64,000 nt of DNA, taken from NCBI RefSeq assembly GCF_001280125.1, contig NZ_LGEG01000277.1:52501-116500 (forward strand), given 5' to 3'. A program made the position numbers and the translations under genes. The stretch comes from Streptomyces sp. NRRL F-6492 (GTDB lineage Bacteria; Actinomycetota; Actinomycetes; Streptomycetales; Streptomycetaceae). A model generated the notes under the pieces. It did not search any database. It had not been told where the DNA came from and saw nothing but the letters and a program-made list of their open reading frames with translations. Below, one piece after another: positions 44,756 through 53,895 of this stretch (positions are counted from its first letter, which is position 1; each line of letters begins with the position of its first letter).

Positions 44756-44811
44756 GTCCGTCGGGGAGGTCCGTCGGGGAGATCCGGCGGGGGAGAGGGC
44801 GAGAGGGCCTG

Positions 44812-45972
44812 ATGTACGACTTCGACCGGGAGATCGACCGGCGCGGCACCTGGTCCGTCCAGTGGGACGGGATCGCGGACCGCTTCGGCGTGCCCGACCT
44901 GCTGCCCTTCACCATCTCCGACATGGACTTCGCCTCCCCGCCGGAGGTGCTCGCCGCCCTCCGCGAGCGCGTCGACCACGGGGTCTTCGGCTACACGGAC
45001 TGGCGGCTCGGGGACTTCCGCGAGGCGATACGCCACTGGTACGCGAGCCGGTACGACACCGCGATCGACCCGGACTCCCTGGTGTACGCGCCCTCCGTGC
45101 TCAACCAGCTCTCGCAGCTCCTGCGGATGTGGACCGGGCCCGGTGACGGCGTGGTCGTCCACACCCCCACGTACGACGGCTTCCGCAAGGCCGTGACCGG
45201 GCTCGGGCGCGAGCTGCGCGGGGTCCCGGTCGGGGACGCGGAGGCCCTGGAGCGCGAGCTGGCCCGGCCGGACAGCCGGATGCTGCTGCTCTGCTCCCCG
45301 CACAACCCGACCGGCCGGGTGTGGACGGAGGCGGAGCTGACCGCCTTCGCGGAGCTCGCCGAGCGGCACGGCGCGAGCGTCGTCAGCGACGAGATCCACG
45401 CGGACCTGACCACCGAGGGGCACCGGCACGTGCCGTGGACCCGGATCGCGGAGCGGGGCCGGGGGCGCCGCTGGGCGCTGGTCACCTCGGGCACCAAGGC
45501 CTTCAACTTCCCCGCGCTCTCCGGCTCGTACGGGATCGTCGGCGACCCCGACGCGCGCGAGGCGTTCGTGCGGCGCATGGAGACCGGCGAGGGGCTGGCC
45601 TCGCCCGCCGTGCTCTCGCTGACCGCCCACATCGCCGCGTACCGGCACGGCGCGGCCTGGCTGGACGGGCTGCGCGGCTATGTCGCGGGCACGATGGAGC
45701 TGGTCCGGGAGCGGCTGGCCGAGGGGCTTCCCGGGGTGGTCTGGGAGCCCCCGCAGGCCGGCTACCTCGCCTGGATCGACCTGCGGCCCCTCGGGATCGA
45801 GGAGACCCGGCTCCAGGAGGAGCTGGTGACGGCGGAGCGGGTCGCGATCATGCCGGGCGGGACGTACGGCACGCCGGGCTTCGTCCGGCTGAACGTGGGC
45901 TGCCCCCGGAAGAAGGCCGAGCGGGGCGTGGAAGCCCTGGTCAGGGCGGCGAACCGGCTGCGGACCGCCTGA
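44812..45972 (+). CDS. PatB/MalY-type PLP aminotransferase (possible cystathionine beta-lyase)
   Basis: A 386-residue fold-type I PLP enzyme starting MYDFDREIDRRGTWSVQWDG. PatB/MalY-type sequences are FTISDMDFASPPEVLAALRE, HGVFGYTDWRLGDFREAIRH, SPHNPTGRVWTEAEL, VVSDEIHADLTTEGHRHVPW and the PLP lysine in VTSGTKAFNFPALSGSYGIV. MalY-type members are C-S lyases, others aminotransferases. ATG at 44812 preceded by GGGAGAGGGCGAGAGG. Confidence 0.85.
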   Translation: MYDFDREIDRRGTWSVQWDGIADRFGVPDLLPFTISDMDFASPPEVLAALRERVDHGVFGYTDWRLGDFREAIRHWYASRYDTAIDPDSLVYAPSVLNQLSQLLRMWTGPGDGVVVHTPTYDGFRKAVTGLGRELRGVPVGDAEALERELARPDSRMLLLCSPHNPTGRVWTEAELTAFAELAERHGASVVSDEIHADLTTEGHRHVPWTRIAERGRGRRWALVTSGTKAFNFPALSGSYGIVGDPDAREAFVRRMETGEGLASPAVLSLTAHIAAYRHGAAWLDGLRGYVAGTMELVRERLAEGLPGVVWEPPQAGYLAWIDLRPLGIEETRLQEELVTAERVAIMPGGTYGTPGFVRLNVGCPRKKAERGVEALVRAANRLRTA

Positions 45973-46025
45973 GGCCCCCGGGCCCCGGGGGCGCGGGGCG
46001 GCGCGTTTCGCGGGACCATGCGGAC

Positions 46026-47504
46026 ATGGGCGAGCGGAACGTGCGGATGGCCTCCGGGACCGGGCGGTGGATCGTCTTCACCACCGTCCTGGGCTCCGGG
46101 ATGGCGCTGCTCGACTCCACCGTGGTCAACGTCGCCCTGCCGCACATCGGCGAGGACCTCGGCGCCGACCTCGCCGTCCTCCAGTGGACGGTCAACGCCT
46201 ACATGCTGACCCTGGCCGGGCTGATCCTGCTCGGCGGCTCGCTCGGCGACCGGTTCGGACGGCGCCGGGTCTTCGTGACCGGGGTGGTGTGGTTCGCCGC
46301 CGCCTCCCTGCTCTGCGGCCTCGCCCCGAACGCCGGGGTGCTGATCGCCGCCCGCGCGCTCCAGGGCGTGGGCGGGGCGCTGCTCACGCCCGGGTCGCTC
46401 GCGCTGATCCAGGCGAGCTTCCACGAGGACGACCGGGCCAGGGCCGTCGGGCTCTGGTCGGGCTTCGGCGGGGTGGGCGCGGCGATCGGGCCGTTCGTCG
46501 GCGGCTGGCTGGTGGACGGGCCGGGCTGGCGGTGGGTGTTCCTCCTGAACGTGCCGCTCGCCCTGGTCTGCGTTCCGGTCGCCCTCCGGCACGTCCCGGA
46601 GTCGCGGGACGAGACCGCGCACGGCCGCTTCGACGTGCTCGGCGCGGTCCTGGGCGCGGCGGCGCTCGCGCTCGTGACGTACGCGCTGATCGGGGCGGCC
46701 TGGTGGGCCGGGGCGGCCGGGGTCGTCGCCGGGGCCTGCTTCGTGGTGCTGGAGCGGCGGCGGGGCGAGGCGGCGATGGTGCCGCCGTCGATCTTCCGCT
46801 CGAAGCTCTTCACGGCCGTCAACCTGGTCACCCTCTGCGTGTACGCGGCCTTCGGCGGGTTCTTCTTCCTGGCGGCCCTCCAGCTCCAGGTGGTCTCCGG
46901 CTACTCGGCGCTCGCCGCCGGCACGGCCCTGCTGCCGACGACCGTGCTCATGCTGCTGTTCTCGGCGAAGTCCGGGGAGCTGGGGGAGCGGATCGGCCCC
47001 CGGATCCCGCTCACGGTGGGGCCGCTGCTGTGCGCCGCCGGGATGCTGCTGATGCTGCGGGTGGGGGAGGAGCCCTCGTACGTACGGGACGTGCTGCCCG
47101 CCCTGCTGGTGCTCGGGCTCGGCATGACGGCCCTGGTCGCCCCGCTGACCGCGACCGTCCTCGCCTCGGTGGACGTGTCGCGGGCGGGCCTGGCGAGCGG
47201 GATCAACAACGCGGCGGCGCGGGCGGCCGGGCTGCTCGCGGTGGCCGCGCTGCCGATGCTGGCGGGGATGGGGCCGGAGGCGTACCGCTCGGCGGCCGAG
47301 TTCGGGGAGACGTTCCGGCGCGCGATGCCGATGTGCGCGGGGATCCTGGTGGCGGGCGCGGTCCTGGCCTGGACGACGATGAGGGCCCCGGCCGCCGGGA
47401 CCGCCGGGGCCGGTACCGGGGCTTCCTGCCACCCGGAGTGCCGGGTGCACTGCGGGGTGCAGGCCCCGCCGCTGGACCCGGGCGGCCGGGCCGCGGACCG
47501 CTGA
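46026..47504 (+). CDS. MFS drug exporter, DHA2 (14-helix) family
   Basis: A 492-residue transporter. Motif LDSTVVNVALPHIGEDLGAD in the first helix region, QWTVNAYMLTLAG, motif A GGSLGDRFGRRRVFVTGVVW, and ALQGVGGALLTPGSLALIQA identify the DHA2 family. About 13 to 14 hydrophobic segments follow. The last 35 residues form a hydrophilic Cys/His-rich tail (GASCHPECRVHCGVQAPP), unusual for the family. ATG at 46026; an internal ATG at 46047 is possible. Likely exports a toxic or secondary-metabolite compound. Confidence 0.85.
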   Translation: MGERNVRMASGTGRWIVFTTVLGSGMALLDSTVVNVALPHIGEDLGADLAVLQWTVNAYMLTLAGLILLGGSLGDRFGRRRVFVTGVVWFAAASLLCGLAPNAGVLIAARALQGVGGALLTPGSLALIQASFHEDDRARAVGLWSGFGGVGAAIGPFVGGWLVDGPGWRWVFLLNVPLALVCVPVALRHVPESRDETAHGRFDVLGAVLGAAALALVTYALIGAAWWAGAAGVVAGACFVVLERRRGEAAMVPPSIFRSKLFTAVNLVTLCVYAAFGGFFFLAALQLQVVSGYSALAAGTALLPTTVLMLLFSAKSGELGERIGPRIPLTVGPLLCAAGMLLMLRVGEEPSYVRDVLPALLVLGLGMTALVAPLTATVLASVDVSRAGLASGINNAAARAAGLLAVAALPMLAGMGPEAYRSAAEFGETFRRAMPMCAGILVAGAVLAWTTMRAPAAGTAGAGTGASCHPECRVHCGVQAPPLDPGGRAADR

Positions 47505-47655
47505 GGGGGCGGGGTACCGGATCGGACCGGAGTCCCGGCCGGGATCGGGACCCGGAGCCCGGGTCGGCGGGCGGGCCCCGGATCCGACCGGGGCCCCGGT
47601 CGGCGGGCGGGACCGGGCGCGGTTCGGGGCGTCCGTCCTGAGGCAGACTGGGCCC

Positions 47656-48069
47656 ATGGCCATCCACGAGAACCTGCTGGGGGGACCCGCCCCCACCCAC
47701 CTGCCCGACGAACCGGGCCCGCGCGAGCTGCTCGCGAGCGGCACGGACCCGGCGGAGGTCGCCGCGAAGTACCCGACCTCCTCGCTCGCCTGGGCGCGCC
47801 TCGCCGACGACGCCTTCGAGGGCGGCCGGGTCGTCGAGTCGTACGCCTACGCCCGCACCGGCTACCACCGGGGCCTGGACGCCCTGCGCCGCAACGGCTG
47901 GAAGGGCCACGGCCCGGTCCCGTGGGAGCACGAGCCGAACCGCGGCTTCCTGCGCGCGCTGCACGCCCTGGCCCGGGCGGCCGGCGAGATCGGCGAGAAG
48001 GAGGAGTACGCGCGCTGCACGACCTTCCTGCGCGACTCCTCGGAGACGGCGGCGGAGACGCTCGGCTGA
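47656..48069 (+). CDS. DUF3151 family protein
   Basis: A 137-residue protein, MAIHENLLGGPAPTHLPDEP then LASGTDPAEVAAKYPTSSLA, YAYARTGYHRGLDALRRNGW and NRGFLRALHALARAAGEIGE, matching the actinobacterial DUF3151 family, a single TPR-like helical domain. Function unknown, but it is broadly conserved in actinobacteria. Preceded by 150 bases of GC-rich repeats (two copies of CGGTCGGCGGGCGGG) without a gene. Confidence 0.85.
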   Translation: MAIHENLLGGPAPTHLPDEPGPRELLASGTDPAEVAAKYPTSSLAWARLADDAFEGGRVVESYAYARTGYHRGLDALRRNGWKGHGPVPWEHEPNRGFLRALHALARAAGEIGEKEEYARCTTFLRDSSETAAETLG

Positions 48070-48279
48070 CACGGGCGCGACCCCCGGGGCGGTGGCCGGT
48101 CGACGGCCGCCGCCCCGGCGTCTTTTCGAAGCCGCACGCCTTTTCGGAACCGACCCCGCGCTTTTCGAGTCTGTTCGAGCGGGACCGGTACGATCCCCGG
48201 AACCGCAGCACCGACGAACGCCGGTAGCGAGGCCCCACTTCCTCTTCCCCACACCGGCCGAGCAGGGGAGAGGTCTGTC

Positions 48280-49263
48280 GTGGGCAAACGTGCCGCACCC
48301 GCAGGACGGCGACGTACGCGGAGCAGCCGGCGGCGCGGGGACGGACCCGGCCCCGTGCGCCGGCTCGCCCTCCCCGCCCTGGTCCTGGCGGCCCTCGCGC
48401 TCGGCGGCGGCGCGGCCCTCGCCCACTTCCAGGGCGGGCCGGCCGACGGCACGGCCGCCCCGGCCCTCCCCGCGCCCGGCCCCGAGGCCGCGGTCACGGA
48501 ACCGGCGACCGCCCCGCCCGCGCCCCGGCCCACCACGGCGGAGCCGGCACGGCCCCCGGCCCCGGCGCCGACACGGGCCGCGCGGCCGAAGCCGAAGCGG
48601 ACGCCGACGCCCCGGCCCACCGAGCCCGGGGCGACCCCGGAGACCACGCCCGCCCCGACGCCCGAGGCCGTCCCGGAGAAGCCCGTCGTGCCCCGGTCCG
48701 GCCCCGGCACCTTCACCACCGCGCGGGCCTCCGGCGACCCCACCGGCACCAGCGGCGCCCTGCGCCGCTACCGGGTCCAGGTCGAGGACGGCATCGAGCT
48801 CCGGGCGGACGGGACGGCCGCCGAGATCCAGCGGATCCTGGCCCATCCGCAGGGCTGGGCCGCACACGGCCGGGGCCGCTTCCAGCTGGTCTCCGAGGGC
48901 GAGGAGGCCGACTTCGTCATCCGGATCGCCACCCCCGACACGGCGGACGCGCTCTGCCTCCGCGAGGGCCTCGACACCGGCGGCGAGCTGAACTGCGAGA
49001 CCACCGAGGGCGTCGTCGTGAACCTCAGGCGGTGGATGCTCGGCTCCCCGACCTTCGCGGGGGAGCCCGCCGAGTACCGGCACCTGATCATCAACCACGA
49101 GGTCGGCCACGAGATCGGCATCCGGCAGCACATGGCCTGCCCGGGCCCGGGAAAGCCCGCGCCCGCGATGATGCAGCAGATCAAGGGCCTGGACGGCTGC
49201 GTTTCGAACGCTTATCCGTATGACGAAGACGGGAGCTACATCACGGGGCCGATCGTGCCATGA
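48280..49263 (+). CDS. DUF3152 secreted zincin-like protein
   Basis: A 327-residue exported protein. The N-terminus has an Arg-rich segment, then the membrane/signal helix LALPALVLAALALGGGAALA (about residues 29 to 48). A Pro/Ala/Thr-rich spacer of about 90 residues leads to the C-terminal domain with VQVEDGIELRADGTAAEIQR, HLIINHEVGHEIGIRQHMAC and YPYDEDGSYITGPIVP. HEVGHEIGIRQH is a full HExxHxxGxxxH metzincin-type zinc motif, so an active metallopeptidase is likely. GTG start at 48280 with GGGGAGAGG upstream. Confidence 0.85.
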   Translation: MGKRAAPAGRRRTRSSRRRGDGPGPVRRLALPALVLAALALGGGAALAHFQGGPADGTAAPALPAPGPEAAVTEPATAPPAPRPTTAEPARPPAPAPTRAARPKPKRTPTPRPTEPGATPETTPAPTPEAVPEKPVVPRSGPGTFTTARASGDPTGTSGALRRYRVQVEDGIELRADGTAAEIQRILAHPQGWAAHGRGRFQLVSEGEEADFVIRIATPDTADALCLREGLDTGGELNCETTEGVVVNLRRWMLGSPTFAGEPAEYRHLIINHEVGHEIGIRQHMACPGPGKPAPAMMQQIKGLDGCVSNAYPYDEDGSYITGPIVP

Positions 49264-49383
49264 TGCGGTTGGGACGGCGCGCGACGGAGCGCGCCTCCCG
49301 AGGGGACCGGAGCTCCCGTGCCGCACGAGGTGTCGGACGGTGGAGCGGACCGCTACCCGGAAGAACGTATCGAGGAGACAGAA

Positions 49384-50244
49384 ATGTCAGCCTTTCCAGG
49401 CCTTCCCGATGCCTCCGGAGCCGGCTCGGTCGTCGACGACCCGAACCTCGACTTCGCGGGCACGACGCCGTACGAGGACTACGTCCAGGCGGACGTCCTC
49501 ACCCACCTCCAGCACCTCCGCTCGGACGACCCCGGCGAGATGGTCTTCCTGGTCACCACCCAGGTCATGGAGCTGTGGTTCACGGTGATCGTGCACGAGT
49601 GGGAGACCGCGAGCCGCGCCCTGCGCGAGGACCGGATCCCCGTCGCCATGGACGCGCTCAAGCGCTCCGTGCGCGAGCTGGAGGCACTGAACCACTCCTG
49701 GCGGCCGCTCGCCCACCTCACCCCCGCCCAGTTCAACTCCTACCGGGGCGCCCTGGGCGAGGGCTCCGGGTTCCAGTCGGCGATGTACCGCCGGATGGAG
49801 TTCCTGCTCGGCGAGAAGTCCGCGTCCATGCTCGTCCCGCACCGGGGCGCGCCCCGCGTCCACGCCGAGCTGGAGAAGGCGCTCCACGAGCCGAGCCTGT
49901 ACGACGAGGTCCTCGGCCTGCTCGCCCGGCGCGGCCTGCCCGTCCCGGCCGCCGTCCTGGGCCGCGACCTCTCGAAGCGGTACGACTCCTCGCCCGAGGT
50001 CGAGGCGGTCTGGGCCGGGATCTACGCGGACCCCGACCAGAACGCCGAGCTGGTCCGGCTCGGCGAGGCCCTCAGCGACGTGGCCGAGCTGGTCTGGCGC
50101 TGGCGCAACGACCACCTGGTGGCGACCCGGCGCGCGATGGGCGCCAAGACCGGCACCGGCGGCTCGGCGGGCGTGGCCTGGCTGGAGAAGCGGGCGCAGA
50201 AGAACGTGTTCCCCGAGCTCTGGACGGCCCGCAGCCATGTCTGA
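49384..50244 (+). CDS. Tryptophan 2,3-dioxygenase
   Basis: A 286-residue heme dioxygenase starting MSAFPGLPDASGAGSVVDDP. Diagnostic segments: YEDYVQADVLTHLQHLRSDD, FLVTTQVMELWFTVIVHEWE, and FNSYRGALGEGSGFQSAMYR, plus the C-terminal LVWRWRNDHLVATRRAMGAK. It opens the indole ring of tryptophan to N-formylkynurenine, step one of the kynurenine pathway. ATG at 49384 has GAGGAGACAG upstream; a GTG at 49318 is an alternative. Overlaps kynU by 8 bases, so the pair is translationally coupled. Confidence 0.93.
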   Translation: MSAFPGLPDASGAGSVVDDPNLDFAGTTPYEDYVQADVLTHLQHLRSDDPGEMVFLVTTQVMELWFTVIVHEWETASRALREDRIPVAMDALKRSVRELEALNHSWRPLAHLTPAQFNSYRGALGEGSGFQSAMYRRMEFLLGEKSASMLVPHRGAPRVHAELEKALHEPSLYDEVLGLLARRGLPVPAAVLGRDLSKRYDSSPEVEAVWAGIYADPDQNAELVRLGEALSDVAELVWRWRNDHLVATRRAMGAKTGTGGSAGVAWLEKRAQKNVFPELWTARSHV

Positions 50245-51502
50245 TCTCCTCAAGGGCCGCCTCAAGGACCAGCTCAGGGACCGCCTCAAGAGCCGTCGCG
50301 AGGACCACCTCGAAACCCGGGCCCGGGACCTCGACGCGACCGACGGACTGGCCGGGCACCGAGAGAGGTTCGCCCTCGACGCGGACACCGTCTACCTCGA
50401 CGGCAACTCGCTCGGCGCGCTGCCCGCCCACGTCCCGGCCCGCATGGCCGACGTCATCACCCGCGAGTGGGGCGAGCTGCGCATCCGCTCCTGGGACGAG
50501 TCCGGCTGGTGGACCGCGCCCGAGCGGGTCGGCGAGCGGATCGCCCCGATCGTCGGCGCCGGTCCCGGACAGGTCGTGGTCGGCGACTCGACCAGCGTGA
50601 ACGTCTTCAAGGCGGTCGTCGCCGCCGCCCGTCTGGCGGGCGACGGACGCGACGAGATCCTGGTGGACGCCACGACCTTTCCCACGGACGGGTACATCGC
50701 GCAGTCGGCGGCGCGGATGACGGGTCACCGGATCGTGCCCCTCGACCCGGCCGCGATGGCGGAGGCGGCGGGCCCGCGCACGGCCGCCGCCCTCGTCAAC
50801 CACGTCGACTACCGCAGCGGCCGGCTCCACGACCTGCCGGGCGTCACCGCCGCCCTGCACGCGGCGGGCGCGCTCGCCGTCTGGGACCTGTGCCACAGCG
50901 CGGGCGCCCTGCCCGTCGGCCTGGACGCCCACGGGGTCGACCTGGCCGTCGGCTGCACGTACAAGTACCTGAACGGCGGCCCCGGCGCGCCCGCCTACCT
51001 GTACGTCGCCGAGCGCCACCAGGCGGCCTTCGACTCGCCGCTGCCCGGCTGGAACTCGCACGCCGACCCGTTCGCCATGACCCCCGGGTACGAGGCGGCG
51101 GCCGGCGCCGTGCGGGGCCGGGTCGGCACGCCCGACATCCTCTCCCTCCTCGCGCTCGAAGCGGCCCTCGACGTGTGGGACGGGGTCGCGGTCGAGGACG
51201 TGCGGGCCAAGTCCCTCGCCCTGACGGACTTCTTCCTGGAGTGCGTGGCGGCGTACGTCCCCGAGGGCCGGGTCGAGTCGGTCACGCCCGGGGCGCACGA
51301 CGAGCGCGGCAGCCAGATCGCGCTGCGCTGCGCCGAGGCCCCGGCGGTGATGGCCGAACTGATCCGGCGCGGGGTCGTGGGCGACCTGCGCCGCCCCGAC
51401 GTCCTGCGGTTCGGCTTCACGCCGCTGTACGTCGGGTTCGCGGACGCGGAGCGCGCGGCGCGGATCCTCGCGGAGGTCCTGGCGGACGTACCGGCCGCGT
51501 AA
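50237..51502 (+). CDS. kynU: Kynureninase
   Basis: A 421-residue PLP enzyme. After a charged N-terminus: FALDADTVYLDGNSLGALPA, WDESGWWTAPERVGERIAPI, VVVGDSTSVNVFKAVVAAAR, NHVDYRSGRLHDLPGV, and the PLP lysine in VGCTYKYLNGGPGAPAYLYV. Cleaves kynurenine to anthranilate and alanine. Second gene of the tryptophan-catabolic operon. Confidence 0.95.
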   Translation: MSDLLKGRLKDQLRDRLKSRREDHLETRARDLDATDGLAGHRERFALDADTVYLDGNSLGALPAHVPARMADVITREWGELRIRSWDESGWWTAPERVGERIAPIVGAGPGQVVVGDSTSVNVFKAVVAAARLAGDGRDEILVDATTFPTDGYIAQSAARMTGHRIVPLDPAAMAEAAGPRTAAALVNHVDYRSGRLHDLPGVTAALHAAGALAVWDLCHSAGALPVGLDAHGVDLAVGCTYKYLNGGPGAPAYLYVAERHQAAFDSPLPGWNSHADPFAMTPGYEAAAGAVRGRVGTPDILSLLALEAALDVWDGVAVEDVRAKSLALTDFFLECVAAYVPEGRVESVTPGAHDERGSQIALRCAEAPAVMAELIRRGVVGDLRRPDVLRFGFTPLYVGFADAERAARILAEVLADVPAA

Positions 51503-51608
51503 GGGGTGCGCGGGTCCGATGACCACCTGATCCGCGGGGCTCCGGTCCTGGTACCGTCCCCGCAGGTCAGGCCAATTCGGCCCCGTACCCGAGAGGTTGG
51601 AACAGCCC

Positions 51609-52475
51609 ATGGATCCCGCCGCGCGCGACGCCGCCGAAGAGGCGTCGGCCTTCTCGCACCCGGCCGTCGCCCCGGACGCCACCGCCGCGTACGGCGACCA
51701 CCCCGACCAGGTGGTCGACTTCTACGCCCCGCGCGACGGACGCGACCGGGCCCCGCTCGTCGTCGCCCTGCACGGCGGCGCCTGGCGGGCCCCCTACGAC
51801 CGGGGGCACCTGACGCCGTTCGCGGACTTCCTGGCCCGCCGCGGCTTCGCCATCGCCAGCGTCGAGTACCGGCGCGGCGGCGGCCTCCCCCACCAGGGCG
51901 GCACGGCCCCGGTCGCCGGGCGCTGGCCCGAGACCTTCGACGACGTGGCCGCCGCCCTGGACGCCGTGCCGGAGCTCGCCGCCGCGCACCTGCCGCGGGC
52001 CGACACGGGCCGGATCGTGCTCACCGGGCACTCGGCCGGCGGGCACCTCGCCCTGTGGGCCGCCGCCCGGCACGTGCTGCCCGCCGGATCCCCCTGGCGG
52101 CTGCCGGCCCCGCCGCCGCTGCGCGGGGTCGTCGCCCTCGCCCCGATCGCCCACTTCGCGCGCGCGGTCGAGCTCGGGGTGTGCGGCGGCGCGGTCACCG
52201 AACTCCTCGGCGGACCGGAGGCGTACGGGACCCGCGCGGCCTCCGCCGACCCGGCCGCCCTCCTCCCCACCGGCATCGCGACCACCGTCGTCCAGGGCCG
52301 CGAGGACGTCGTCGTGCCGTACGCGGTGGCCGACGCGTACGCGGAGGCGGCGGCGGGGGCCGGCGAGACGGTCGGCCTGACGCTCCTGGAGGAGACCGGC
52401 CACTTCCCGCTGATCGACCCGGCGACGGACGCGTGCGCGGTGGTGGCGGAGGAGATCGCCCAGCTGGCCTGGTGA
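51609..52475 (+). CDS. Alpha/beta hydrolase, kynurenine formamidase-like
   Basis: A 288-residue alpha/beta hydrolase. Oxyanion-hole motif VVALHGGAWRAPYDRGHL, nucleophile elbow VLTGHSAGGHLALWAAARHV (Ser in GHSAGG), the acid region VQGREDVVVPYAVADAYAEA and the catalytic His in EETGHFPLIDP. The HGGxW and GHSAGGHL pattern is that of the KynB/BNA7-type arylformamidases. Position after kynU supports that it hydrolyses N-formylkynurenine, completing the tryptophan to anthranilate path. ATG at 51609; a TTG at 51597 is less likely. Confidence 0.8.
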   Translation: MDPAARDAAEEASAFSHPAVAPDATAAYGDHPDQVVDFYAPRDGRDRAPLVVALHGGAWRAPYDRGHLTPFADFLARRGFAIASVEYRRGGGLPHQGGTAPVAGRWPETFDDVAAALDAVPELAAAHLPRADTGRIVLTGHSAGGHLALWAAARHVLPAGSPWRLPAPPPLRGVVALAPIAHFARAVELGVCGGAVTELLGGPEAYGTRAASADPAALLPTGIATTVVQGREDVVVPYAVADAYAEAAAGAGETVGLTLLEETGHFPLIDPATDACAVVAEEIAQLAW

Positions 52476-52581
52476 CCGTCCTGGGGGGACCCCGGGGCCT
52501 TTCGTAGTACTCAGGACGGACGGGGAAGGATCCGTAGGGAGCGGGACGACCCGCCCCGGCGGCCCCCGTACCGTAATCGGC

Positions 52582-53895
52582 GTGACTCAGACACAGACCC
52601 CCGGGACGAGCCGGGCTCCCGAGTTCCGCCTGGTGCAGGCGGCCCTCGGGGGGCTGCGGCAGGAACTCTTCCACGACGCCTTCGCCTACCGGCCGCTGTC
52701 GCGCATGGACGTGGACCGCGGCCCGACCCGCTTCCTGCCGAGGCGGATACGGGTCTACACGGGACTGCTCCCGCACGCGTTCGTCGCCTTCTGGGCGGTG
52801 GTCGTCTTCGGCATGGGATACGACGGCATCTACTACCACTTCGGTCCGCTGGCGTTCGTGGCCGCCTTCATGCCCGCCGCGATCGTGCTGCTCACCCTGG
52901 TCCGGCCGGTCCTCGCCTTCTGGGCCTCGCTCGGCGTGACGCCCTTCGTCGGGCTCATCACCGGCTATCAGGACGGCTGGCCCTGGCCGGACGCGACGCT
53001 CCTCATGCACCTGGTGGTCCTGGGCGTGGTGGCCGTCCGCACCCGGCCCCGCGCCGCGGCGTGGATGTGGATCGCGACGGCGGTCTTCTCCGTCTTCATG
53101 GAGGCCTTCCTCGGCGTCGGGCGCGGCTCCGACACGGCCCCGCTGCTCTTCGCCTCCGCGCTCGTCCTGCTCACCGTCACCGTCTTCCAGGTCCGCCGCC
53201 AGGCCGACCGCGAGGTCACCGCGCAGCAGACGGTCACCGAGCAGGAGCGGTCGAAGCGGACGCTCCTGGAGGAGCGGACCACCATCGCCCGCGAGCTGCA
53301 CGACGTCGTCGCCCACCACATGTCGGTGGTCGCCATCCAGGCGGAGGCCGCGCCGTACCGGGTGGAGAACCCGCCGCCGGAGCTGGAGCAGGCCTTCCTC
53401 ACCATCCGGGAGAACGCGGTCGCCGCGCTGACCGAGCTGCGCCGCATCCTCGGGGTCGTCCGCGCCGAGGACTACGAGGCGCCCGACGCCCCGCAGCCCA
53501 CCCTGGGCGACCTGGAGGCGCTCGTCGCCAACGTCCGCGAGGCCGGCCTCGACATCGAGAAGACGGTGACCGGCGCGGTGCGCGAGCTGCCGCAGGGCGT
53601 GGAGCTCTCCGCGTACCGGATCGTCCAGGAGGCCCTGTCGAACGTGCTGCGGCACGCGCCGGGCGCGGCGGCGAAGGTCGAGGTGTCGTACGTGCTCGGC
53701 GGCCTGGGCCTGCGCATCGCCAACGGCCCCGCGCGCGGCCTGGTCAAGCCGTCGCCGGGAGCGGGGCACGGCATCACCGGCATGCGGGAGCGTGTGACGA
53801 TGCTGGGCGGCGAGATGACGGCCGAGGCCACCGAGGACGGTGGCTACGAGGTGACGGCCTTCGTCCCCGTGAGCCGCGAGGAGGCCGAGAAGTGA
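52582..53895 (+). CDS. Sensor histidine kinase (NarL-type two-component)
   Basis: A 437-residue kinase with about six membrane helices between residues 55 and 205 (LPHAFVAFWAVVVFGMGYDG onward). The HisKA_3 dimerisation domain has the phospho-acceptor in ERTTIARELHDVVAHHMSVV. The ATPase domain has YRIVQEALSNVLRHA (N box) and a G box in GAGHGITGMRERVTMLGGEM. GTG start at 52582. It overlaps its response regulator by 4 bases. Ligand unknown. Confidence 0.92.
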   Translation: MTQTQTPGTSRAPEFRLVQAALGGLRQELFHDAFAYRPLSRMDVDRGPTRFLPRRIRVYTGLLPHAFVAFWAVVVFGMGYDGIYYHFGPLAFVAAFMPAAIVLLTLVRPVLAFWASLGVTPFVGLITGYQDGWPWPDATLLMHLVVLGVVAVRTRPRAAAWMWIATAVFSVFMEAFLGVGRGSDTAPLLFASALVLLTVTVFQVRRQADREVTAQQTVTEQERSKRTLLEERTTIARELHDVVAHHMSVVAIQAEAAPYRVENPPPELEQAFLTIRENAVAALTELRRILGVVRAEDYEAPDAPQPTLGDLEALVANVREAGLDIEKTVTGAVRELPQGVELSAYRIVQEALSNVLRHAPGAAAKVEVSYVLGGLGLRIANGPARGLVKPSPGAGHGITGMRERVTMLGGEMTAEATEDGGYEVTAFVPVSREEAEK

